Source: Polaribacter sp. Hel1_33_78 (GTDB taxonomy: Bacteria; Bacteroidota; Bacteroidia; Flavobacteriales; Flavobacteriaceae). From it: a stretch of 64,000 nucleotides of DNA. The notes beneath the pieces are model-generated. The model was not told the DNA's origin. It did no database searches and saw only the letters and a list, made by a program, of their open reading frames with translations. The translations under genes were made by a program, and so were the position numbers. This document shows positions 45,246 through 52,559 of this stretch, one piece after another (position 1 is the stretch's first letter; each line of letters starts with the position of its first letter). The stretch lies in contig NZ_LT629794.1 in assembly GCF_900106075.1 (NCBI RefSeq), positions 2,150,001 to 2,214,000 on the forward strand, given 5' to 3'.

Positions 45246-48097
45246 GTACACAACCAGAACAAGTATTAGAAAATCAATTAGTTGCGCAACTGCAAAAGTT
45301 GAAATACGAAAAAGTAGTCATTAAGGATGAAAGTGCCTTAACTACCAACCTAAAAACACAGTTAGAAAAGCACAACAATATTACGTTTTCAGCCAGTGAG
45401 TTTGAGCGTGTTTTAAACATACTTAGTAAAGGTTCAGTTTTTGAAAAAGCAAAAACACTACGTGCTAAACAACACATAGAACGTGATAATGGCGACAACC
45501 TTTATTTTGAGTTTTTAAACACAGACTTTTGGTGTCAAAATCAATTTCAAGTAACGCACCAAGTTACTATGGAAGGTAGTTACAAAAACCGCTATGATGT
45601 TACTTTGCTTATTAATGGTTTGCCATTGGTGCAAATAGAACTAAAGCGTAGAGGCTTAGAAATGAAAGAAGCCTTTAACCAAATAAACCGTTATCAAAGG
45701 CATTCGTTTGGAGCAAAATCGGCTTTGTTTCAATATGTTCAAATATTCATTATTAGTAATGGTGTAAACACAAAGTATTATGCCAATAACAGACACCAAT
45801 CTTTCAAACAAACTTTTTATTGGACAGACAAAGAAAACAAACGTCAAACCAATATTTTAAACGGTTTTACGAGCGATTTTTTAGAGCCTTGTCATATTTC
45901 AAAAATGATAAGCAAGTACATTGTACTTAACGAAACGCATAAAATTTTAATGGTGCTTAGACCGTATCAATTTTATGCAGTAGAAACATTAGTAAATCAA
46001 GTAGAAAACTCAAACAACAACGCATATATTTGGCACACCACAGGTTCGGGTAAAACCTTAACTTCTTTTAAAGCAAGTCAGATAATAATGAATATGCCAC
46101 AGGTTAAAAAAGTGGTATTTGTGGTAGATAGAAAAGATTTAGATTATCAAACCACCAAAGAGTTTAACAGTTTTAGCAAAGGTTGTATAGATGGTACAGA
46201 CAATACAAAATCCTTAGTCAAGCAATTTGGAGACGATACAAAACTAATTGTAACTACCATTCAAAAACTAAATACGGCAATAAGCAAAACCAAGTATTTA
46301 TCTAAAATGGAGGCTTTACAAGATGAGCGAATTGTATTCATTTTTGATGAGTGTCACCGTTCACAATTTGGCGAAACACACAATAGAATAAAAGCCTTTT
46401 TTCATAACAACCAAATGTTTGGTTTTACAGGAACACCGATTTTTAAAGATAATGCGGTAAAAAACGAATTAGGAAAAAGAACCACAAAAGAACTTTTTGG
46501 CGAGTGTTTGCATAAATATGTAATTACAGATGCTATAAAAGATGAAAACGTACTCAAATTCTCAGTAGAATATGTTGGGAAATACAAGCGTAAAGAATCG
46601 GCAACAGAAATAGATATTGAAGTAGAATCTATTGACACGAGAGAGTTAATGGATAGTGAAGCTCGTTTAGAAAAAATTACCGATTACATTATTGCCAATC
46701 ATAACCGTAAAACACATCAAAAAGAATTTACAGGAATGTTTGCTGTAAGTGGTGTGAAAAATTTGATAAAGTATTACGATTTATTTCAGAAGAAGAAACT
46801 AGAAGGTAAACACAATTTAAAAATTGCCACCATTTTTAGTTATGTAGCAAACGAAGAAGATGCAGATGCCAATGGTTTTATTCCAGAAGAAGTTTCGGTA
46901 GTAGAAGAAGCACCTGCTTTGTATGGAATGAATGTACACAGTAGAGAAAAATTAGACGAATATATTGTAGACTACAACACAATGTATGGTACTAAGTTTT
47001 CTACCAAAGACAGTCAGTCGTTTTACAATTATTATAATGATATATCCAAGAAAGTAAAAGAACGAAAAGTTGATATTTTATTGGTAGTCAATATGTTTTT
47101 AACAGGTTTTGACAGTCCACCATTAAATACTTTATATGTAGATAAAAACTTAAAATATCACGGTTTAATTCAAGCATATTCAAGAACCAACAGAATACTA
47201 AACGAACAAAAATCGCAAGGAAATATTGTTGTTTTTAGAAATCTAAAAAAGGCAACAGATGAAGCCATAACCTTGTTTAGTAATAAAGAAGCGATTGAAG
47301 TAATCATTATGAAACCTTATGATGATTATGTTCAAAAATTCAATGATTCCTATGACGAATTAATTAAGATTACACCAGATGTAGATAGTGTAAATGATTT
47401 AGTTTCGGAAGATGATGAATTGGCGTTTATTAAGGCTTTTCGACAATTAATGCGTGTTCGGAATATTCTAAATGCTTTTTCAGATTTTGAATGGGAAGAT
47501 TTAGCAATGGACGAGCAACTTTTTGAAGATTACAAAAGCAAGTATTTGGATTTGTGGCAAAAAGTAAAAAGCGATACCGAAAAAGAAAAAGTTTCCATAT
47601 TAGAAGATGTAGATTTTGAATTAGAGTTAATCCACAGAGACGAAATCAATGTAAACTACATTATTCAATTATTGATTAAATTAAAATCGGAAACTCAAAA
47701 AGACGCAACAAAAACGGAACAGGAAATTTCTAACTTACTGAATACAGAAGTTAACCTGAGAAGTAAGCGAGAATTAATACAGCGTTTTATAGAAGAAAGT
47801 TTACCGACTATTGAAGATACAGATGACATTCCAGAAGCATTTGAGGTTTATTGGAATGAGGAGCAAAAGAAAGCGTTTAAGAAACTAACGACAGAAGAAA
47901 ACCTATCGGAAGAGAAAACGCAAAAACTGATAGAAAACTATCTGTATGCAGAACGTGAACCATTACGTGATGAAGTGTTGGATTTAATAGAAGGCGAAAA
48001 ACCGTCTGTGCTAAAACGAAAGAAATTAGGAGATAAAATATTAAAACAGATTGTTGAGTTTGTGGACACATTTATAAACGGAATAACAGGAAACTAA
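45242..48097 (+). CDS. hsdR: Type I restriction endonuclease HsdR
   Basis: A 951-residue motor/nuclease subunit. The N-terminal nuclease has PLVQIELKRRG (about 129-139, ExK motif). The helicase has Walker A HTTGSGKT (about 265-272), DECH (369-372) and the later VVNMFLTGFDSPPLNTLYVDK block. The C-terminal domain that docks to HsdM starts near 730. It overlaps hsdM-S by 4 bp, so the two are translationally coupled. Cassette 12 thus carries a complete two-gene type I system. Confidence 0.9.
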   Translation: MSTQPEQVLENQLVAQLQKLKYEKVVIKDESALTTNLKTQLEKHNNITFSASEFERVLNILSKGSVFEKAKTLRAKQHIERDNGDNLYFEFLNTDFWCQNQFQVTHQVTMEGSYKNRYDVTLLINGLPLVQIELKRRGLEMKEAFNQINRYQRHSFGAKSALFQYVQIFIISNGVNTKYYANNRHQSFKQTFYWTDKENKRQTNILNGFTSDFLEPCHISKMISKYIVLNETHKILMVLRPYQFYAVETLVNQVENSNNNAYIWHTTGSGKTLTSFKASQIIMNMPQVKKVVFVVDRKDLDYQTTKEFNSFSKGCIDGTDNTKSLVKQFGDDTKLIVTTIQKLNTAISKTKYLSKMEALQDERIVFIFDECHRSQFGETHNRIKAFFHNNQMFGFTGTPIFKDNAVKNELGKRTTKELFGECLHKYVITDAIKDENVLKFSVEYVGKYKRKESATEIDIEVESIDTRELMDSEARLEKITDYIIANHNRKTHQKEFTGMFAVSGVKNLIKYYDLFQKKKLEGKHNLKIATIFSYVANEEDADANGFIPEEVSVVEEAPALYGMNVHSREKLDEYIVDYNTMYGTKFSTKDSQSFYNYYNDISKKVKERKVDILLVVNMFLTGFDSPPLNTLYVDKNLKYHGLIQAYSRTNRILNEQKSQGNIVVFRNLKKATDEAITLFSNKEAIEVIIMKPYDDYVQKFNDSYDELIKITPDVDSVNDLVSEDDELAFIKAFRQLMRVRNILNAFSDFEWEDLAMDEQLFEDYKSKYLDLWQKVKSDTEKEKVSILEDVDFELELIHRDEINVNYIIQLLIKLKSETQKDATKTEQEISNLLNTEVNLRSKRELIQRFIEESLPTIEDTDDIPEAFEVYWNEEQKKAFKKLTTEENLSEEKTQKLIENYLYAEREPLRDEVLDLIEGEKPSVLKRKKLGDKILKQIVEFVDTFINGITGN

Positions 48098-48123
48098 GTG
48101 AATGAATAGCCAACGCACAAAGC

Positions 48124-48185
48124 CATACACATTGCCAAGTCGCTCAAAAGCCAACCGCTAAAGCCAAAACTTGTCAAAGAGTATG
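48124..48185. repeat. H element, end of cassette 12
   Basis: CATACACATTGCCAAGT (48124-48140) pairs with ACTTGTCAAAGAGTATG (48169-48185). It is almost identical to the element ending cassette 1, including loop and flanks, although the genes before it are unrelated. Confidence 0.75.
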
Positions 48186-48232
48186 TCTTCTGCCAACGCT
48201 AGCAAGTTTGCGGAAAGAAAAGCCAGACACCT

Positions 48233-48415
48233 AACAATGTATATAAAAAATAGGGCGATTAGTGATAAATCAAAGGTTTGTGCTTGTTTACAAAGTCCGC
48301 CATATTTTTAATTTGTATTTTAGAAAAAAGATAAAAATAAAATGAAAAATATGGCTAAGTGTAAATCCGAAAGTAAGTGCTTATCAACTGCCCTACATTT
48401 CATATACTAACCGTT
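48233..48415 (+). repeat. attC12-like site (family B, 183 bp)
   Basis: The arms GTATATAAAAAATAGGGC and GCCCTACATTTCATATAC pair at 15 of 18 positions. Cassette 12 starts GTTAGGTGCA and ends GACACCTAAC; eight bases match. Confidence 0.85.
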
Positions 48416-48425
48416 GTAAACAATT

Positions 48426-49343
48426 ATGGAGAACCCTCAAGATTTTAGTAAACTACCAACAGTTGACGAATTAAATTCGATAATTTCGACTATAGAATCT
48501 ACCGATTTTTCTCAAGTTTCATACAATAAATTAGTTACAGCTTTGACAAGTTTACAATTCGTTCCATTTGTAACTGCAAAATTGAAAAAAGGACATACTA
48601 TCGAAAGAGCTCGGATAAATAGACCTGATGAAATTTTCACTACCGAAAGTCAAATCTCATACCGAACAGATTATCCAAACATTAAAACTTATGGAAGAGC
48701 AAATGTTCCTCATTTTTCATTATTCTATGGTGCTTTTGAATCTGACGTAATTAAACATCCGAGATTTGTGAACCTTCTTGAAACAAGTGAGATATTTAGA
48801 AATCTTGAAAAGAATGAAGTGGAAAATGCCGATTTTGTAATGACAGTTGGTAAGTGGAGAATAAAAGAAGATATAGAAGTTGTTGAAATGGTCTTTGATG
48901 AAAAAACAATCAAAAATTCAGCAGATATTAAACGGTCTTACGAATTTCACTTGAATAAACTAACACAAGAATTGCCAGAACATAAAGAGCAATTTGAAAT
49001 AATTCTTCGATTTTTCTCGAAACATTTTGCCAAGAAAGAAATAAATAGCCATTTTGATTATATGATTTCTGCTGGTTATACCGATATGGCAATTAATTGG
49101 AGAAATCATAAAGGACTAACTTATCCAAGTGTTAAAACTGACTATCAAGGTCATAATGTTGTATTAACGCCTTTTGTAGTCGATAAATTTTTAGAATTAG
49201 AAATCGTAGCAATGTATAGAGTTCAAAAAAATGGTAAAAAGTCATTTATTTCACCACTTAAACACTCGACCGATTTCGGACCATTAAACACAAAATTCGT
49301 TTGGACTGACTATGAACCTGAAAAAATAGAAATAGTGGAATAA
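48426..49343 (+). CDS. RES-domain-like protein, possible NAD-consuming toxin
   Basis: A 305-residue protein. IERARINRP (about 60-68) and YGRANVPHFSLFYGAFESDV (about 91-110) resemble the Arg-containing and GRAN..p..lY blocks of RES domains, which degrade NAD+. The rest is not typical, and the catalytic glutamate cannot be fixed by eye. No Xre antitoxin gene is next to it. Start codon 10 bp after the attC12 GTT. Single gene of cassette 13. Confidence 0.5.
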   Translation: MENPQDFSKLPTVDELNSIISTIESTDFSQVSYNKLVTALTSLQFVPFVTAKLKKGHTIERARINRPDEIFTTESQISYRTDYPNIKTYGRANVPHFSLFYGAFESDVIKHPRFVNLLETSEIFRNLEKNEVENADFVMTVGKWRIKEDIEVVEMVFDEKTIKNSADIKRSYEFHLNKLTQELPEHKEQFEIILRFFSKHFAKKEINSHFDYMISAGYTDMAINWRNHKGLTYPSVKTDYQGHNVVLTPFVVDKFLELEIVAMYRVQKNGKKSFISPLKHSTDFGPLNTKFVWTDYEPEKIEIVE

Positions 49344-49355
49344 ATAACTGTTTAC

Positions 49356-49479
49356 AACACCGTATATAATTTATTGCTAGTTCTAGCCTATTTACGAAAA
49401 TCCTCGCGGATTTTCTATTCGGTTTGTATTTGCTAAATTAGGTGCTTAAAACACGCAACAAACCATATACAAACACGTT
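49356..49479 (+). repeat. attC13-like site (family A, 124 bp)
   Basis: The arms GTATATAATTTATTGC and GCAACAAACCATATAC pair with A-C mismatches. The inner hairpin is GAAAATCC/GGATTTTC. Cassette 13 starts GTTGTAAACA and ends TGTTTACAAC (10/10). Confidence 0.85.
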
Positions 49480-49492
49480 GTAAAACATACGA

Positions 49493-50188
49493 ATGAACAA
49501 GCTGCTAACATTAAAAATTCTGATTTTATTATTTGTTTCTTGCGTTAATAAAGAAAAAAGTGAATCGGAATTTTATGCAGAAAATAAAACTTCATTTTTC
49601 GATTTAAGGAATTCTGATTGGACAAAAAACACGTGGATTAGAAAACCCGAAAATTTAAGAACAATTCACGAATCATTTAAAAAATTAGGTTACGAAAAAC
49701 TCGAAAATCTGATTTTTAAAAGCGAAAATAGTTTTCTAATCGAAGACATTTACATAAAACGGAATTTTGAAAATTTAATGGACAGTTTGCAACTGACTTA
49801 CAACAAACCTAAAATACAAACCAAATATTACGCTGAATTTTGGAATCGCAGAAAAGCGGAGAAAAATGACTCAATCGTTTATGAAATTCTTAAAGAATTA
49901 AACTCTGTGAAATTGGACAAAAAACGCCTGAATTATGAAAAGCAGTTTGTAAATGACACTTTAGTTGACCTTTTAAAAATTGAATTTGACAACAACAATC
50001 TGAATACCGAAAAAGCAAACTCGGATTTTGATATATTAAAAAAATACGGATTTCATCAATCAGCTTATAACCTACTTTTTGAAAGAGCAGAATATTCTGA
50101 ATTGGATTTAGAACGAGAAAAATTAAAAAAGGAATTGACCAAAACAAAGGAGTTTAAGCAACCTTGGTTAATTGATAATGAAAAATAA
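49493..50188 (+). CDS. Hypothetical lipoprotein
   Basis: A 231-residue protein with a lipoprotein signal (LILLFVSC, Cys17) and a charged, helical mature part ending in EKLKKELTKTKEFKQ-type helices. The family is not recognised. Single gene of cassette 14, starting 13 bp after attC13. Confidence 0.55.
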   Translation: MNKLLTLKILILLFVSCVNKEKSESEFYAENKTSFFDLRNSDWTKNTWIRKPENLRTIHESFKKLGYEKLENLIFKSENSFLIEDIYIKRNFENLMDSLQLTYNKPKIQTKYYAEFWNRRKAEKNDSIVYEILKELNSVKLDKKRLNYEKQFVNDTLVDLLKIEFDNNNLNTEKANSDFDILKKYGFHQSAYNLLFERAEYSELDLEREKLKKELTKTKEFKQPWLIDNEK

Positions 50189-50199
50189 GTACGTTTTAC

Positions 50200-50323
50200 A
50201 ACACCGTGTATAATTAATTGCTAGTTCTTCTCTACTTACGAAAATCCTCGCGGATTTTCTATTCAGTTTGTATTTACTAAATTAGTCGCTTAATCAACGC
50301 AACAACTCATACACAAACACGTT
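50200..50323 (+). repeat. attC14-like site (family A, 124 bp)
   Basis: GTGTATAATTAATTGC pairs with GCAACAACTCATACAC, imperfectly. The inner hairpin is GAAAATCC/GGATTTTC. Cassette 14 starts GTTGTAAAAC and ends GTTTTACAAC (10/10). Confidence 0.85.
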
Positions 50324-50375
50324 GGCAATAATTAAAGAGTACGTTAAAAAATTACTAATTAACAGTTCATAAATA

Positions 50376-50403
50376 TTGCAACCTTTTCATATTTATATTT
50401 TTG
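50376..50403 (+). promoter_or_regulatory. Bacteroidetes-type promoter of the cassette 15 hydrolase
   Basis: TTG (50376-50378), a 17-bp gap, then TATTTTTG (50396-50403) fits the TTG/TAnnTTTG consensus. It ends 21 bp before the start codon, so this cassette probably carries its own promoter. Confidence 0.6.
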
Positions 50404-50424
50404 ATTTAAATTTAAAATCTTATA

Positions 50425-51438
50425 ATGAAAAAAGCATCAATCATATTATTTCTTTTTATTTCCAACTTTATTTTTTCTCAAGGAGAATTCAATAATGAAA
50501 AAGAAATTAAGAACATTCAAAACTATAACATTGAAGAAATAAGTAAAAAAGTAAATGAAACAATTACAATTTTCGGAACATTATTAACACCAAAATCTGA
50601 CTATAATAAAATACTTATAATCATATCTGGAACTGGAAAAATATCTCAAAAAGCTCATAATTACTTAACCGAGTATTTACTTGAAAATAATATTGGAGTT
50701 TTCAAATTTGACAAAAGAGGAGTTGGAAAATCTACAGGAGAATATAATGACCTACCAAAAATTTACACGAGTGATTTCATTGAAATTTACAGAGAGTTTG
50801 AAAAATCAAAATTTACAAAAAACAAAAAAATAGGCTTTTTAGGTCACAGTTTGGGTGGAATAGTTACAACTTTATCAATTAAACAGAATATAAAACCTGA
50901 TTTTCTAATTCAATGGTCAGCACCAATTGGAAAACCAAGAGAATTATTAAAATATCAAATTGAGAATGGAATTAAAAATTATGACAAGTTAATAATTGGA
51001 AAAAACACTGAAGAGCGAATAAATGCTTTAAATTATGTTTATGCATTGATAGATAAGAATCCAAATAAAACTGCTTGGGAATTATGGAAAATCGGAAAGA
51101 AAGAATCTAAAAAAATAAACGTAAACAAAAAATCTTTTTCTAATTACCTAATGCCTCATAATGTTGAATTTGCTCGAATTGATAATACAAAAACATATCA
51201 GAATATTGATTTTCCAACTTTGATAATTATCGGGAAAGAAGATATTTTAGTTGACCCAAAACAAAGCAAAACCGAATTAAATAGAATTGAAAACTCAAAT
51301 ATTGAATTTAAAGAGATTGAAAAGTTAGACCACTTTATGACCAAAAAAGGAACTAACCAACTAACAAATGAAATTTATGATATTGATTCTTCATTTAAAG
51401 AATATTTAGTGAATTGGATAATAGAACTGAAAAAATAA
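50425..51438 (+). CDS. Secreted alpha/beta hydrolase
   Basis: A 337-residue exported hydrolase. The signal peptide ends at residue 19 (IFSQ). The oxyanion region is IIISGTGKIS, the nucleophile is Ser142 in LGHSLGG, the acid is probably in IGKEDILVDP (about 272-281), and the base is His in EKLDHFMTKKG (about 303). Similar proteins are peptidase- or esterase-like hydrolases. The substrate is unknown. Confidence 0.8.
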   Translation: MKKASIILFLFISNFIFSQGEFNNEKEIKNIQNYNIEEISKKVNETITIFGTLLTPKSDYNKILIIISGTGKISQKAHNYLTEYLLENNIGVFKFDKRGVGKSTGEYNDLPKIYTSDFIEIYREFEKSKFTKNKKIGFLGHSLGGIVTTLSIKQNIKPDFLIQWSAPIGKPRELLKYQIENGIKNYDKLIIGKNTEERINALNYVYALIDKNPNKTAWELWKIGKKESKKINVNKKSFSNYLMPHNVEFARIDNTKTYQNIDFPTLIIIGKEDILVDPKQSKTELNRIENSNIEFKEIEKLDHFMTKKGTNQLTNEIYDIDSSFKEYLVNWIIELKK

Positions 51439-51446
51439 CTATTGCC

Positions 51447-51570
51447 AACACCGTGTATAATTCATTGCTAGTTAGTGTTTTCTTGCGAAAGTCCTAGCGG
51501 ACTTTCTATCTGTGATTTATTTGCTAACTTTAGTGCTTAAACATGCAACGAGATCATACACAAGACCGTT
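51447..51570 (+). repeat. attC15-like site (family A with a B-like right end, 124 bp)
   Basis: The left arm is GTGTATAATTCATTGC. The inner hairpin is GAAAGTCC/GGACTTTC with a TAGC loop. The right end reads CATACACAAGACCGTT, where AAGACC is the family B spacer. Cassette 15 starts GTTGGCAATA and ends TATTGCCAAC (10/10). Confidence 0.85.
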
Positions 51571-51595
51571 GGCAACAAGTAAAACTGAAAACAAA

Positions 51596-52231
51596 ATGAA
51601 AAAGAAAATTAAGTTTTTTATTAGAAGTTACATTATAATTTTATTTTTGGGAATAATTTCCTGTGAAGATGATTGTGGACCTTTTCCGAATAAATTTAAA
51701 ATATCTTCTCTGAATTCAGAAATATTACAAATTGAAGTTTTAAATGAAAAACATCAAATAAAATTATCAGAAATAGAAAATAATTCTGTTTCTTATGAAA
51801 AATATTCAATAAGAATAACCGCTGAAATTGAAACATATTTTGCTTACGAAAAAAGTAAAATGAAAAATATTTTTATTGAAAATTCTTATGCCTGTAGTCC
51901 TGCTCCACCAAAGACTGACGAAAAAATAACAAATATTGAAATATATACTAACAATGATTATAATTCAATGAATCAGTCAGGTCAAAATATAAATCAACTT
52001 TTTGATGTTTTAGTCTTGAACCACTTTAGCAGTTTTCCATATTATGAAAAGTTTGACTTAATAGAATATATAAACACGAATCCAAACATTGCTAATGAAC
52101 TTATTTTTGTTTTAAAAGAAGCTCCTGAAAATAATGACAATTTTATATTTGAAATCAAATACTATCAAAATGGAATTGACTTAAATGAATATAGCTTTGT
52201 TACAAATGAAATAGAAATAAGGAAAGAATAA
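51596..52231 (+). CDS. Hypothetical lipoprotein
   Basis: A 211-residue protein with a lipoprotein signal (IILFLGIISC, Cys24). The reading frame is open back to 51512, but that extension runs through attC15. I chose the ATG at 51596 because it follows the cassette boundary and gives a normal signal peptide. The family is not recognised. Single gene of cassette 16. Confidence 0.6.
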   Translation: MKKKIKFFIRSYIIILFLGIISCEDDCGPFPNKFKISSLNSEILQIEVLNEKHQIKLSEIENNSVSYEKYSIRITAEIETYFAYEKSKMKNIFIENSYACSPAPPKTDEKITNIEIYTNNDYNSMNQSGQNINQLFDVLVLNHFSSFPYYEKFDLIEYINTNPNIANELIFVLKEAPENNDNFIFEIKYYQNGIDLNEYSFVTNEIEIRKE

Positions 52232-52244
52232 AAAACCAGTTGCC

Positions 52245-52370
52245 AACACCGTGTAAAAAAAATTGCTGGTAAAAGCCTACTTACGAAAATCCTCGTGGAT
52301 TTTCTTGGTTCGTGTTTTATTTACTAACTTCATTGCTTAAACCACGCAACTTTCCTTACACAAACACGTT
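52245..52370 (+). repeat. attC16-like site (family A, 126 bp)
   Basis: The arms GTGTAAAAAAAATTGC and GCAACTTTCCTTACAC pair with A-C mismatches, as in attC9, but the inner hairpin GAAAATCC/GGATTTTC is present. Cassette 16 starts GTTGGCAACA and ends AGTTGCCAAC (9/10). Confidence 0.85.
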
Positions 52371-52442
52371 GCCATTCATTGAGAAATGACACTCAAGAAA
52401 ATGATAAAACAGACATAAACTCTCTTTACTATCATTGCCATT

Positions 52443-52462
52443 TTAGGTATTATTTAGGGTAT
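52443..52462. promoter_or_regulatory. Motif shared with the cassette 4 promoter region
   Basis: TTAGGTATTATTTAGGGTAT differs from 27937-27956 at one base. Here it lies downstream of the minus-strand barrel gene, so it is not an obvious promoter element for that gene. A binding site for the LuxR-type regulator of cassette 17 is one possibility. Confidence 0.35.
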
Positions 52463-52559
52463 CGGCTCCACTTTTACGTAATCTACATGAAACTTTAATT
52501 CGTTCTTCATTATTTAAAATATTCTTTTAATCTTTTTAATAGATTCGCCTTACTAAAAA

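Noticed and set aside
51512..51595. N-terminal extension of the 51596 lipoprotein
   Set aside because: The extra 28 residues are encoded by attC15. The internal ATG gives a normal lipoprotein signal directly after the cassette boundary.
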